Assembly: GCF_027359415.1 (NCBI RefSeq)
Contig: NZ_CP114780.1
Coordinates: forward strand, 1,324,764-1,388,763
Source: Prochlorococcus marinus str. MIT 0918
GTDB taxonomy: Bacteria > Cyanobacteriota > Cyanobacteriia > PCC-6307 > Cyanobiaceae
Direction: 5' to 3'
Length of the DNA: 64,000 nucleotides
Under the pieces are notes generated by a model. That model searched no databases and was not told where the DNA came from. It saw only the letters and a program-made list of their open reading frames with translations. Positions within the stretch are counted from its first letter, which is position 1. Every line of letters begins with the position of its first letter. Position numbers and translations under genes: made by a program. Positions 9,114-18,658 of the stretch are shown piece by piece.

Positions 9114-9577
9114 TAACCTCGTTTCCCTCCTGATAACAGTATTCCTAATACAACACCAATACCTGCAGCAATGCCAATTGCTAGTAATGGTCGTTTTCTT
9201 ACGGGTGTCTCAATACGGGGTCTTAGTGAGTCATTTAGTTCATCTAAAAGATCTTCTAATTGTTTTTCTATTGGTTCAAGACTTTCAGCAATATTTTTGG
9301 TGTGATCACTTGCAGTGTTGAATAGATTTTCAAGTTGATCTATTACCCCTGTTGACGTTATTCCTGAATGAAGTGAGATTACTTTAACCAGTTCATCAAA
9401 GCTGCCTCTTGTTGCCTCAAGAGTTTGTTTGGCTAGATCAGGCCATTCTTCTTGAATTTTTGGCAATAATTCATCAAATTGATCACTAAACCACTGATTT
9501 GAAAGGTTTTGCTGTTCAGGTAATTTAGTTTCAACTGATGCCTGTGCTTCGCAGGATTCGGAATTCTCTGATTCCAT
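9113..9577 (-). CDS. ElaB/YqjD (DUF883)-like protein with C-terminal membrane anchor
   Basis: About 154 aa, highly acidic and predicted helical for its first 125 residues, then a basic patch (RKRPL) and a C-terminal Gly/Ile-rich membrane segment (LLAIGIAAGIGVVLGILLSG). This is the arrangement of YqjD/ElaB/DUF883 proteins, which anchor to the inner membrane by the C-terminus. I prefer the ATG at 9577 over a TTG three codons earlier. It is the first gene of a two-gene minus-strand operon with the YqjE-like gene. Sequence similarity to the family is by layout rather than clear motif, so the name is tentative. Confidence 0.55.
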   Translation of the reverse strand: MESENSESCEAQASVETKLPEQQNLSNQWFSDQFDELLPKIQEEWPDLAKQTLEATRGSFDELVKVISLHSGITSTGVIDQLENLFNTASDHTKNIAESLEPIEKQLEDLLDELNDSLRPRIETPVRKRPLLAIGIAAGIGVVLGILLSGGKRG

Positions 9578-9820
9578 GGTTTCCAAACGGCTATATAAAG
9601 ACTAATGAGCTCTTGGACTCAAGGGAACCCTTTTTAAGGTTCATTTTTTCAAATCAATATTGAGAGTAGAAATAGAAAAATACCCATAAATTGAGCTATA
9701 TACAGAATCTGATTAGAGTTTCCTTTTGATTTAATAACATTCAGACGTCGTCTTTGCTTACAATTATTGCTATATGAAGGCTTCTAGTGCTAAAGGTCTT
9801 GTGTAACTGTTTTAGTCATT

Positions 9821-9952
9821 ATGGACGTCGGGTTGTCAGCAATGTATTTTGCGTCCAATACCATTCCTACCGATTTGGGTTTAGTTCTTGCATCAATTGC
9901 AGGTGCTGGTAGCTTGTTATTGATTGCGTTGAGATTTGTCCCTACTGATTAA
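9821..9952 (+). CDS. Small one-helix membrane protein, 43 aa
   Basis: ATG at 9821 opens a 43-codon frame; a second ATG at 9842 would give 36 aa. The peptide is a short polar N-terminus followed by one membrane helix (about residues 18-37, LGLVLASIAGAGSLLLIALRF) ending VPTD. Size and layout resemble small photosystem or cytochrome subunits, but I could not match it to PsbY, PsbM, PsaM, PetM or Psb30. It lies alone between divergent and co-directional genes with about 230-270 bases on either side, so it probably has its own promoter. A real gene seems likely but not proven. Confidence 0.45.
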   Translation: MDVGLSAMYFASNTIPTDLGLVLASIAGAGSLLLIALRFVPTD

Positions 9953-10223
9953 ATAATCAAAATAAAATTGGTTTTGATATCTAGAATCCCAACTTTATTG
10001 AGCTTTTAGCTCTTTAAAGAGATTCTAGTGTTTTGGACATGGCTTCAGATTAATGAATAGAGTTATTAGGAATATTGTGTATAGATTTGGACTGTATAAT
10101 TCGATTTCTCCCTACTAATACTAAATTTGACTTTAGATTTCCTTTGAAGAGCAAGTTAAAAAATTTAATTCAATACTTTTTTCAGTTTAGAATTAATTTT
10201 TAAATAGACTAAGGAAACTAATT

Positions 10224-10589
10224 TTGAAGAAAAGATGGGTGCTTCTAGAACACACTCTTTTAAAAGATTCACTTGAAGGTTTACATTTTGATTTGTTATT
10301 AGAAGATGCAAATTTTTGTCGAACTTGGCGTCTTGAGAGTATTCCTTTGCCTGATGGTCCTCATGTTGGTGCTATTAAAACGAGCCCCCATCAACTTTAT
10401 TGGCTAAACAGGAATGAATCTCCTGTATCAGGAAACCGTGGATGGGCAAAATGTGTTGATAGAGGTTTTTATTATGGTTATTTACCTCAGAATCAAGATC
10501 TTTCTACCTCAATAAGAATTCAGGGGAACACTCTGCAAGGCAATTTGCTATTAACAAATACTTTTTGTCAGCTGTTTGTTTCTTCTTGA
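10224..10589 (+). CDS. Conserved hypothetical protein, 121 aa
   Basis: A soluble protein of 121 aa starting at TTG, without membrane segments. It begins KKRWVLLEHTLL and contains a regular alternation of Trp, Arg and Gly (TWRLESIPLPDG, then WLNRNESPVSGNRG), suggesting a compact beta-sheet fold. I recognise no enzyme motif. It precedes smc by 53 bases on the same strand and may be co-transcribed. The 270 bases upstream hold no other gene that I can support. Confidence 0.6.
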   Translation: MKKRWVLLEHTLLKDSLEGLHFDLLLEDANFCRTWRLESIPLPDGPHVGAIKTSPHQLYWLNRNESPVSGNRGWAKCVDRGFYYGYLPQNQDLSTSIRIQGNTLQGNLLLTNTFCQLFVSS

Positions 10590-10666
10590 TTCGATTTCAT
10601 TTAACTATTTTCACTTGAGCTTCTGAGAAGTTTCGCTAAAGTTTGCTTTCAAGAGTCTTCGTTCTG

Positions 10667-13600
10667 TTGGTTTACATCAATCAAGTAGACCTAACAAATT
10701 TCAAGTCCTTTGGGGGTTCTATGTCTATCCCCCTTCAGGAAGGTTTTACTGTTGTTACTGGGCCTAATGGTTCTGGTAAAAGTAATATTCTTGATGGTGT
10801 TCTTTTTTGTCTTGGCTTATCAAATAGTAAAGGCATGAGAGCAGAAAGATTACCTGATTTAGTTAATAGTGCTGTTTTACGAGCAGGGAAATCTGCAGAG
10901 ACAGTAGTAAGTGTGAAATTTGATCTTAGAGATTGGGTGCCTGACTCAGCTGAAGACGGATTGGAACAATCTGAAGAGGGACCTTGGATTAAGACTGGTC
11001 AAAAGGAATGGATAGTGACTAGGCGTTTGAGAGTAATGCCTGGAGGCTCTTATAGCTCTACATATAGTTCTGATGGAGAAACTTGTAATTTACAGCAACT
11101 GCAAACTCAATTAAGGCGGCTAAGAATTGATCCTGAAGGTAGCAATGTTGTCATGCAAGGAGATGTTACTCGTGTAGTTTCTATGAGTAATAAAGATAGA
11201 AGAGGATTAATTGATGAACTTGCTGGGGTCGCTTTATTTGATAGTCGCATAGATCAGGCACGTTTAAAACTTGATGATGTGTATGAAAGACAGGAAAGAT
11301 GTAGAATAGTTGAACAAGAGTTGCTTACTTCAAAGCAACGCTTGGAAAAAGATTGTGAGAAAGCTCGCCTTTATAAGGAACTTAAAGAGCAATATCAATT
11401 AGTTAAAAAACAAGAATCTGTTTTGATTTTTGAATTAGCTAAACAAGATTTAAAAGAATTAAAGTTACATCAAAAAGATTTAATTGATAGAGAAGTATCT
11501 GATCAGAAACGTATTGAAGAATATCAACAAGAGTTACATAAATCAGATCTGAAATTAAAAGAATTACAAAAGGAAGTTAAGTCATTAGGAGAAGATAAAT
11601 TAATTTCTATTCAGGCTCAGATAGCAGGTTTAGATAGTCAATCTAGAGAACTTGATCGACAGGCTATTAAACATAAGGATGAAGGTGAAGCCCTTCAGGT
11701 GAAAAGACAAAATTTAAAAAATTTACAACAGCAAGTTAAAGAAGATAGTTTAAAAAAGACTAAGCAATTGTCTTCTGAAAACATTGATAATGCTCAAAAT
11801 AATGTAAAAGTTTCTCAAGCAGCTGTTGAGTCATCTCGGAGAAGATTAACTGATGTAGCAGGACGTTCTGGAGAATGGGTCGAAAAATATAAAGAAAGAA
11901 ATTTAATAAGACAAAAAATTGAAGTAAAGTTGAAGCCACTGCAAGAAGAAAGTCAGCAACTAAAAGAAAGATTGATACAAGTTAATGAAAGATTGGAGGA
12001 ACTTAAAATCGATCAAGATAGAGATTTAATAGAGAATAAAAAATTAAATAAAGAATTAGCCATTCTTGAAAATGAATGGAATTCAATTTTAAAAATGATT
12101 GAAAGCCAGCAAAAAGATATCGACCAATATTCTTCTGAACTTTCTGTTCAACAGCGCACTCGTTTACGTTTGGAAAATGATCAAACTAAACTCGAAAAAG
12201 AAATTGCGCGATTAGAAAGCAGAAGAGACACTTTACAAGAAAGTAGAGGTACAGGTGCATTAAAATTACTTTTAGAATCAGGCTTAGATGGAATATATGG
12301 ACCAGTAGCTCATCTAGGTGAAGTTGATAATCAGCATCGACTTGCTCTTGAGGTTGCTGCTGGAGCAAGGATTAGTCATGTAGTTGTAGAAAGCGATTTG
12401 ATTGCATCACAAGCTATTGAAGTACTGAAAAAGCGTAAAGCAGGTAGATTGACTTTTTTACCATTAAATAAACTTAAAAGTGCTTCATCTGTTAAAAGTG
12501 TTTTTGAGAGACCAAGTTTATCTGATAATCCAAAAAATGGATTTTTAGGTAGAGCTATTGATCTAATTAGGTTTGAAACTATTTATAAAAAGGTTTTTCA
12601 ATATGTTTTTGGTGAGACCTTCGTTTTTAATAACTTACACTCAGCGCGTACACATTTAGGGTCATTTAGATCTGTCACTCTTGCTGGGGAATTACTTGAA
12701 AAGAGTGGTGCTATGACAGGAGGAAGTTTCTTGCATAGAGCTAGTTCTTTAAGTTTTGGTTTAACTAATGATTCTGATGATATAGAACCTTTAAGAAAAA
12801 GATTACTTGAACTTGGTGAAACTTTGGTTAAGTCTAGAAGTGAGGAAAATAGATTAATCAACTCCCTTAATCAAGAGAGACCCAAGTTAAAATCCTTAGA
12901 ACAAAAACAAGCTTCTTTGGATGCTCAGCGCTCTGCATTTAAACGTTCAAATGGTCCTTTGATAAATAGACAAAATGAACAATTAGATCGTTATAATATT
13001 TTGAGAAAGTCTAAAGAAGAATATCAAACTCGTTTTACTTCACTTACAAATGAGATTGAACCATATTTACAACATTTAAAAGAATTAGATGCAAAAGAAA
13101 ATATACCTCAAGCAGATGAACGTAATATTAATATTCATAAGTTACAGCAAGAGCTTCAAGTTGCTGAAACAGCTCTTTCCAAAGCGAAAGAAGAGAGAGA
13201 TAGTTTGATTCATCAACAACGTTATGAAGAGTTAGCTATTGAAAGACTTGATGGTCAGCAAAAAGCGCTCTTGGAAGAAGAAACGAGATTGCAAGATGCT
13301 ATTAATTTGTTGGCCGCGCAACATCAAAAATGGCGAGAAGAAAAACAAGGTCTTAGTAAAAAACGAGACAAATTAGAGTTTCAAAAGAAAGAGCTTGAAG
13401 AAAGTTTTGGAGAAAAAAGACGCGCTAGAGATGCTGCCGAGCTTGATTTGGCTAATAAGAGACAAAAATTTCAAAATTTTGAATGGAAATTAGAACGTTT
13501 GCATGAAGAGATTGAAGCTATTGATGAACAGTTGCGTAGTGGTGAGATTCGCCTCAAAGAATTAGAGAGAGTTTTGCCTGATCCTTTACCTGAAATTTCT

Positions 13601-14266
13601 CAAGAAATTAGAGATGAAGGATTGGAAAGTCTCCAAAAACAAATAGAGAGCTTGCAAGAAAAGATTGAATCTTTAGAACCTGTCAATATGCTTGCTTTGG
13701 AAGAACTTGAGAAATTAGAGGTTCGTCTTCAGGATTTAGTTGAAAGATTGGAAATTTTGACAGAAGAGCGTTCAGAATTATTACTTCGTGTTGAAACAGT
13801 TGAAACACTTCGGCAAGAAGCTTTTATGGAAGCTTTTGAAGCAGTTGATGGACATTTTCGTGAGATTTTTGGCAGTTTGTCAGATGGTGATGGTCATCTT
13901 CAATTAGAAAATAATGAGAATCCTTTAGAAGGAGGTTTGACATTAGTAGCTCATCCTAAAGGTAAGCCTGTAAGACGTTTAGCAGCCATGTCAGGAGGTG
14001 AAAAATCATTAACAGCACTAAGTTTTTTATTTGCATTACAACGCTTTAGACCTTCTCCGTTTTATGCGTTAGATGAAGTAGATAGTTTTCTAGACGGTGT
14101 CAATGTTGAAAGATTATCTTCTTTAATCTCAAGTCAATCTGAAAATGCTCAGTTTATGGTTGTAAGTCATCGTAGACCAATGATTGGTGCAGCTTCAAGA
14201 ACTATTGGTGTAACTCAGGCGAGGGGGGCAAATACCCAAGTGATTGGTTTGCCTTTGGCAGCTTGA
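10667..14266 (+). CDS. smc: Chromosome segregation protein SMC
   Basis: Structural maintenance of chromosomes ATPase that, with ScpA/ScpB, compacts and segregates the chromosome. About 1199 aa, normal length. Numbered from an upstream TTG at 10643, Walker A GPNGSGKS is at residues 40-47, a long coiled coil follows, a hinge spans roughly 530-690, a second coiled coil returns, and the ABC signature MSGGEKS (1116-1122) is followed by Walker B FYALDEVD. I choose the TTG at 10667 because it gives the family's usual N-terminus MVYINQ before LTNFKSF; the earlier TTG adds eight residues. No truncation is seen. Confidence 0.95.
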   Translation: MVYINQVDLTNFKSFGGSMSIPLQEGFTVVTGPNGSGKSNILDGVLFCLGLSNSKGMRAERLPDLVNSAVLRAGKSAETVVSVKFDLRDWVPDSAEDGLEQSEEGPWIKTGQKEWIVTRRLRVMPGGSYSSTYSSDGETCNLQQLQTQLRRLRIDPEGSNVVMQGDVTRVVSMSNKDRRGLIDELAGVALFDSRIDQARLKLDDVYERQERCRIVEQELLTSKQRLEKDCEKARLYKELKEQYQLVKKQESVLIFELAKQDLKELKLHQKDLIDREVSDQKRIEEYQQELHKSDLKLKELQKEVKSLGEDKLISIQAQIAGLDSQSRELDRQAIKHKDEGEALQVKRQNLKNLQQQVKEDSLKKTKQLSSENIDNAQNNVKVSQAAVESSRRRLTDVAGRSGEWVEKYKERNLIRQKIEVKLKPLQEESQQLKERLIQVNERLEELKIDQDRDLIENKKLNKELAILENEWNSILKMIESQQKDIDQYSSELSVQQRTRLRLENDQTKLEKEIARLESRRDTLQESRGTGALKLLLESGLDGIYGPVAHLGEVDNQHRLALEVAAGARISHVVVESDLIASQAIEVLKKRKAGRLTFLPLNKLKSASSVKSVFERPSLSDNPKNGFLGRAIDLIRFETIYKKVFQYVFGETFVFNNLHSARTHLGSFRSVTLAGELLEKSGAMTGGSFLHRASSLSFGLTNDSDDIEPLRKRLLELGETLVKSRSEENRLINSLNQERPKLKSLEQKQASLDAQRSAFKRSNGPLINRQNEQLDRYNILRKSKEEYQTRFTSLTNEIEPYLQHLKELDAKENIPQADERNINIHKLQQELQVAETALSKAKEERDSLIHQQRYEELAIERLDGQQKALLEEETRLQDAINLLAAQHQKWREEKQGLSKKRDKLEFQKKELEESFGEKRRARDAAELDLANKRQKFQNFEWKLERLHEEIEAIDEQLRSGEIRLKELERVLPDPLPEISQEIRDEGLESLQKQIESLQEKIESLEPVNMLALEELEKLEVRLQDLVERLEILTEERSELLLRVETVETLRQEAFMEAFEAVDGHFREIFGSLSDGDGHLQLENNENPLEGGLTLVAHPKGKPVRRLAAMSGGEKSLTALSFLFALQRFRPSPFYALDEVDSFLDGVNVERLSSLISSQSENAQFMVVSHRRPMIGAASRTIGVTQARGANTQVIGLPLAA

Positions 14267-14327
14267 TATGTATCTGAGCAGTTTATGCGTCAAAATGAAT
14301 AGAACAGTTCAAATCTAAATCTCTAGT

Positions 14328-15422
14328 TTGACAAACACACAATTTCCAAACGATTTAGGTGAAATGGTCCCTAGTGAAAGACTCTGGCTTCGTTCAGAAT
14401 TAATGGGGACTCAAGTAATTACTCGCGATACAGGACGACGCTTAGGTGTGGTTGGTGAAGTTGTTGTAGATATTGATCGAAGAGAAGTTGTAGCACTTGG
14501 TTTAAGAGATAATCCTCTAACTAGATTTTTACCTGGATTACCTAAATGGATGCTCTTGGAACGTATTCGTCAAGTTGGGGATGTAATACTTGTTGATTCT
14601 GTCGATTCTTTAAGTGAAGACTTTACTCCTGAGAGATATAGCAAAGTTATTAATTGTCAGGTAATCACTGAATCTGGAGAACAATTGGGCAGAGTTTTAG
14701 GTTTCTCCTTTGATATTGAAACGGGAGAATTAATTAGTTTGGTCATGGGAGCAATGGGTGTACCACTTTTGGGAGAAGGTGTTTTGAGCACTTGGGAGAT
14801 TCCAGTAAACGAGATTGTTAGTAGTGGTGCTGATCGAATAATTGTTTATGAAGGTGCTGAAGAGAAATTAAAGCAGTTAAGTAGTGGTTTGCTTGAAAAA
14901 ATTGGAGTTGGTGGTTCTTCATGGGACGAAAGAGAAAGAGAGCGTTATAAAGTTAATTTAGTGCCTGTAGAAAACCAACTCACTGCAGGGGAAGAACTTG
15001 AGCAAAATCAAAAGTTTTTATCAGCTTCCGAAGATATAAGTGTGATTGAGGAAGAGCAAGAGCAACAGGAAGAGGAAGAGCAAGAGTTGGAATATGTTGA
15101 ATTAGAAGATGAAAGAAAAAGTTATGGTAAACAAGCACGTTATTTAGAAGATTTTCCTCGATCAAATAATTCTGATTTTGCAGATTCTTATCCTGAACAA
15201 GATAATCAATTAGAGCCTCAGGAAGAAAATTATTCTTCTCAAAGTACTTCTGATTTGACCTCAAATTTCTCTAAAGGAAGAAATAGAGCCAGTAATCGAA
15301 AGGCAATTAAAAACTTAGAAGATCCTTTAGATGTTGAACCAATTAAAATAAAGAGAGAAGAACAAGATGATATTAATTATGATAAATTATCTAATTCTAA
15401 TGATATCGAAGATCCATGGTAA
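14328..15422 (+). CDS. PRC-barrel domain protein with acidic tail
   Basis: A 364-aa protein with two PRC-barrel repeats: one near residues 15-85 (RSELMGTQVITRDTGRRLG, then VVDIDRREVVAL) and one near 104-180 (NCQVITESGEQLGRVLGF, then FDIETGELISL). PRC barrels occur in RNA-processing and photosynthetic proteins. The remaining half is a disordered, very Glu/Gln/Asp-rich tail (about 220-364) with an EEEQEQQEEEEQ run. TTG start, 61 bases after smc, same strand; co-transcription is possible. Conserved in cyanobacteria; molecular role unknown. Confidence 0.8.
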   Translation: MTNTQFPNDLGEMVPSERLWLRSELMGTQVITRDTGRRLGVVGEVVVDIDRREVVALGLRDNPLTRFLPGLPKWMLLERIRQVGDVILVDSVDSLSEDFTPERYSKVINCQVITESGEQLGRVLGFSFDIETGELISLVMGAMGVPLLGEGVLSTWEIPVNEIVSSGADRIIVYEGAEEKLKQLSSGLLEKIGVGGSSWDERERERYKVNLVPVENQLTAGEELEQNQKFLSASEDISVIEEEQEQQEEEEQELEYVELEDERKSYGKQARYLEDFPRSNNSDFADSYPEQDNQLEPQEENYSSQSTSDLTSNFSKGRNRASNRKAIKNLEDPLDVEPIKIKREEQDDINYDKLSNSNDIEDPW

Positions 15423-15479
15423 AGAGATTCAATTACTTTTTAAAAGAAATAGCGAGAATAATACCCCTTATGAATTTTT

Positions 15480-16766
15480 TTAATTTTCTAGTAGATTTAT
15501 AATTTCTTCTGTCATTTTTGTTATAGCTCCTTCTTCACCTCTTAGAGCTCTTAAATCCTCTTTTTGCCCTTTTAATCTTTTAGGAGAAGATAACCATCCT
15601 TTTGCCTCTATTGCTATTTCTATAGGATTAATTTTGCCAATTCTTTCAGGAACAATCATCTTTTTAGCACTTATATTTGGCCAGGCCATATAATTTCTTT
15701 TTCTTAATCTCCAAAGCCCAATAAGTAGGCCTAAGAACCATTTTAGTATAGGGAGTCTTGCAATAATTCCAAGCAGACCGTCCCATGCTTCCATTACATG
15801 TAGATGTTGTGTAGGTACAACAACAATCATTGGTGTCCCAAGTGCTCCTAGCTCCGCGGTGTTTGCTCCAATTGTAGTTAAGGCTAAATCACATTGACTT
15901 ATAAATTCATGAGCAGGATGTTCCTCAATTAAATATATTTTAGTTTCTTGATTAGTGATTAGTTTTTTCCATGGCAGTTTTCCCGTAGCCTGTTCTATAT
16001 TTTTTATTTTAGAATTATATTGTTTCGAAATAGGATTATTTAAACCACTAAAATATATTATTTCTTTAATACTTGTTGTTGGTGCTATTGGAATAATGAA
16101 ATTGCAGAATGGTACTTCTCTCAATAAATGATCTGCAACTTCTAAAAAGAATGGTATTCCAACTGAAAGCTTAGCTTTTTTTGATCCAGGTAAGATTGCT
16201 ATCCATTTACCTTTTGGAAGAGGATTATTATTTTTAGCTTCTTTTTGAAGATCTGCCATTAAATCTCCTACGACAACGCAACGTTGTTTCAGTTTTTTGG
16301 GCAGAAGTTGTTTGACTTGGGGAGACATTGCCGCAATTCGATCATTCCAAAAAGGCCATCTTGCTTTCCATTCGGCATAAGTAATATTTTTATATTTAAG
16401 TCTTGCGGAGAGTAGAACACTCCAAAACTGATCGCCCCCTAAAAAGACAACCACACCTTGATTTGGCCAAAAGCCATATTTTTTAGGATTAAAGATCAGG
16501 TTCCAGAAATTTTTAGCTGAAGTAATTGTTTCGAACTTATTCCAACTTTCAGCGGCCTTTTGTTCGTTTCCCGTTGCATTTGGACAGGGAACTAGAACTA
16601 GCCTAAGGCTAATTCTGGCAAATTTTTCGCAAGGTCTCATTGCTAATTGATTATGTAAGCTCTCGACTAGGGGTTTAACCCATGTTGTTAGTTCACCTGG
16701 TCCATTAGAAATAATCACCACTACTTGAGCAGGTTTGTGATCTGTAGGAGGTCTTATGGAAGTCAA
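15480..16766 (-). CDS. LpxB-related glycosyltransferase (lipid-A-disaccharide synthase-like)
   Basis: 428 aa. The N-terminus VVVIISNGPGELTTWV and the C-terminal GANTAELGALGTPMIVVVPTQ are the donor-site motifs of LpxB-type GT-B enzymes. It differs enough from true LpxB that it belongs to the cyanobacterial 'LpxB-related' group of unknown substrate. TTG start at 16766 only 12 bases downstream of the 3' end of tRNA-Leu on the same strand; a GTG at 16721 right before the conserved region is an alternative. A lipid or glycolipid substrate is inference. Confidence 0.7.
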   Translation of the reverse strand: MTSIRPPTDHKPAQVVVIISNGPGELTTWVKPLVESLHNQLAMRPCEKFARISLRLVLVPCPNATGNEQKAAESWNKFETITSAKNFWNLIFNPKKYGFWPNQGVVVFLGGDQFWSVLLSARLKYKNITYAEWKARWPFWNDRIAAMSPQVKQLLPKKLKQRCVVVGDLMADLQKEAKNNNPLPKGKWIAILPGSKKAKLSVGIPFFLEVADHLLREVPFCNFIIPIAPTTSIKEIIYFSGLNNPISKQYNSKIKNIEQATGKLPWKKLITNQETKIYLIEEHPAHEFISQCDLALTTIGANTAELGALGTPMIVVVPTQHLHVMEAWDGLLGIIARLPILKWFLGLLIGLWRLRKRNYMAWPNISAKKMIVPERIGKINPIEIAIEAKGWLSSPKRLKGQKEDLRALRGEEGAITKMTEEIINLLEN

Positions 16767-16778
16767 GGTTTTTAATTA

Positions 16779-16860
16779 TGCGGATGGCGAGACTTGAACT
16801 CGCAAGGCCGAAGCCACACGCTCCTTAGACGTGCGTGTCTACCAATTCCACCACATCCGC
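16779..16860 (-). tRNA. tRNA-Leu, anticodon read as AAG
   Basis: 82 nt, class II with long variable arm. Acceptor GCGGATG pairs with CATCCGC, discriminator A (base 16779), no encoded CCA. The D-loop AATTGGTAGA is typical of tRNA-Leu. Anticodon stem CACGT/GCGTG (one T-G pair) closes the loop CTAAGGA, giving AAG at positions 34-36. Aligning to E. coli tRNA-Leu(CAG) gives the same register. T-arm GCGAG-TTCAAGT-CTCGC. It would decode CUN codons. Confidence 0.93.
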
Positions 16861-16968
16861 AGTTGAAACAAAGTTTGAAACTAAGTCAAAGTTGATCATA
16901 TACCGTATCGCTTTTTTAAAGTATGGGGCTAAGCACTGATACGATCGTTTTATCTAGTAATTGCAATA

Positions 16969-18312
16969 GTGTCTCTAGGCAAAGTCCTAATTGCTAATCG
17001 TGGCGAGATTGCCTTAAGAATTCTACGTAGTTGTAGAGAATTAGGCATTGCAACAGTTGCTGTTTATAGCACTACCGATAGAAATGCTTTGCATGTCCAA
17101 CTTGCTGATGAAGCTGTATGCGTCGGGGATTCTCCAAGTAATAAAAGCTATTTAAATGTTCCAAATATTTTGGCTGCTGCAACTTCACGTGGTGTAGATG
17201 CAATTCATCCTGGGTATGGTTTTTTGGCTGAAAATGATCGTTTTGCAGAAATATGTAAAGACCATGGCATTGTTTTTATTGGTCCTTCCCCACATGCAAT
17301 TAGATCAATGGGGGATAAAGCAACTGCTAAATCCACTATGGTTAAGGTAGGAGTGCCAACGGTGCCTGGGAGTGAAGGATTATTGGCGAACTGGGAAGAA
17401 GCTGCATCATTAGCAAGTGAAATGGGTTATCCAGTCATGATTAAGGCCACTGCAGGCGGCGGTGGAAGAGGTATGAGATTAGTTAATAGCTCTGAATCTA
17501 TTGAAGAGCTTTTCAAGGCTGCTCAAGGTGAATCAGAAGCTGCATTTGGAAATTCTGGTTTATACATGGAAAAATTTATTGAAAGACCAAGGCATGTTGA
17601 AGTACAGATTTTGGCAGATAGTTTTGGTAATGTTGTTCACCTTGGAGAAAGAGATTGTTCGATTCAAAGGAGACATCAAAAATTATTAGAAGAGTCTCCA
17701 AGCCCTGCCTTGGATGACGGTTTAAGAATTCGTATGGGAGAGGCTGCAGTTTCAGCGGCAAAAAGTATTGATTATGAAGGTGCTGGCACAGTTGAGTTTT
17801 TGCTTGATCGTTCAGGAAATTTTTATTTTATGGAAATGAATACACGTATTCAGGTTGAGCATCCTGTAACTGAAATGGTTACAGGAATTGATTTAGTGGC
17901 AGAACAACTTCGAATTGCTGGCGGGGAACGTCTTCTTTGCTCTCAACAAGAAATCCAACTCAGAGGCCATGCTATTGAATGTAGGATTAATGCAGAGGAT
18001 TCACAACATAATTTCCGACCTTCTCCAGGCAGAATTACTGGCTGGTTGCCCCCGGGAGGACCTGGAGTAAGAGTTGATAGCCATGTATATACTGGATATG
18101 ACATACCACCTTTTTATGATTCTTTGATTGGAAAATTAATAGTTTGGGGTCGTGATCGTGAAACTGCTTTAAAAAGAATGAAGAGAGCTTTGAATGAATG
18201 TGCTGTTACTGGGATACCCACCACCATAGATTTTCACTTGCAATTACTTGATCGGGATGAGTTTTTGAAAGGTGATGTTCATACAAAATTTGTAGAGCAG
18301 GAAATGATCTGA
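16969..18312 (+). CDS. accC: Biotin carboxylase subunit of acetyl-CoA carboxylase
   Basis: Carboxylates the biotin carried by AccB using ATP and bicarbonate, the first step of fatty-acid synthesis. 447 aa, standard length. N-terminal [26 protein letters not shown], the ATP-grasp Gly-rich loop [13 protein letters not shown] (about 164-176), and [17 protein letters not shown] around the catalytic Glu/Arg are all present. GTG start at 16969. It stands alone, diverging from tRNA-Leu and the LpxB-like gene and converging with yggT; the other acc subunits are not in this window. Confidence 0.97.
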   Translation: MSLGKVLIANRGEIALRILRSCRELGIATVAVYSTTDRNALHVQLADEAVCVGDSPSNKSYLNVPNILAAATSRGVDAIHPGYGFLAENDRFAEICKDHGIVFIGPSPHAIRSMGDKATAKSTMVKVGVPTVPGSEGLLANWEEAASLASEMGYPVMIKATAGGGGRGMRLVNSSESIEELFKAAQGESEAAFGNSGLYMEKFIERPRHVEVQILADSFGNVVHLGERDCSIQRRHQKLLEESPSPALDDGLRIRMGEAAVSAAKSIDYEGAGTVEFLLDRSGNFYFMEMNTRIQVEHPVTEMVTGIDLVAEQLRIAGGERLLCSQQEIQLRGHAIECRINAEDSQHNFRPSPGRITGWLPPGGPGVRVDSHVYTGYDIPPFYDSLIGKLIVWGRDRETALKRMKRALNECAVTGIPTTIDFHLQLLDRDEFLKGDVHTKFVEQEMI

Positions 18313-18329
18313 TTGAAAAAGGTTTTTAA

Positions 18330-18650
18330 TTATGCTTGCATTGTTTGTTTGATAACTATTTGAGCAATTATTCCTTGAGGCCCAACTAATAATTCTCTAA
18401 TAAGAGTAATTACACCGAACCAAATAACTGGCGTAATATCAACCCCACCGATTGGTGGAATACAACGACGTGTAGGTGCTAAAAACACTTCAGTAGGAAG
18501 GTAAAAGAAAACCCAAAATCCTTTACTGACATTGACTTGTGGATACCAGGTAAGGACTATTCTCATCAAGAAGGTCAGACTCCATCCAGCTAAAAGAAAA
18601 CCCATTAAGAAATGGATGATTGGGAGTTTTTCTATCATGATTGGCGTCAC
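18330..18650 (-). CDS. YggT / Ycf19 family membrane protein
   Basis: 106 aa with two membrane regions (about residues 13-34 and 75-96) and the family motif LPTEVFLAPTRRCIPPIGGVDITP. YggT/Ycf19/CCB3 proteins in cyanobacteria and chloroplasts are linked to haem attachment to cytochrome b6 or to thylakoid organisation. The start is GTG at 18650 or ATG at 18638. Divergent from psbX, with 85 bases between, and convergent with accC. Family is clear; precise role is not. Confidence 0.85.
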   Translation of the reverse strand: MTPIMIEKLPIIHFLMGFLLAGWSLTFLMRIVLTWYPQVNVSKGFWVFFYLPTEVFLAPTRRCIPPIGGVDITPVIWFGVITLIRELLVGPQGIIAQIVIKQTMQA

Positions 18651-18658
18651 AAAGCTCT

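Noticed and set aside
9649-9744. Minus-strand frame encoding a hydrophobic peptide ending AQFMGIFLFLLSILI
   Set aside because: No ATG, GTG or TTG start in frame upstream of the hydrophobic part apart from a CTG; not enough to call a gene.
14980-15264. Minus-strand ORF inside the PRC-barrel tail
   Set aside because: Shadow of the repetitive Glu/Gln codons on the other strand.
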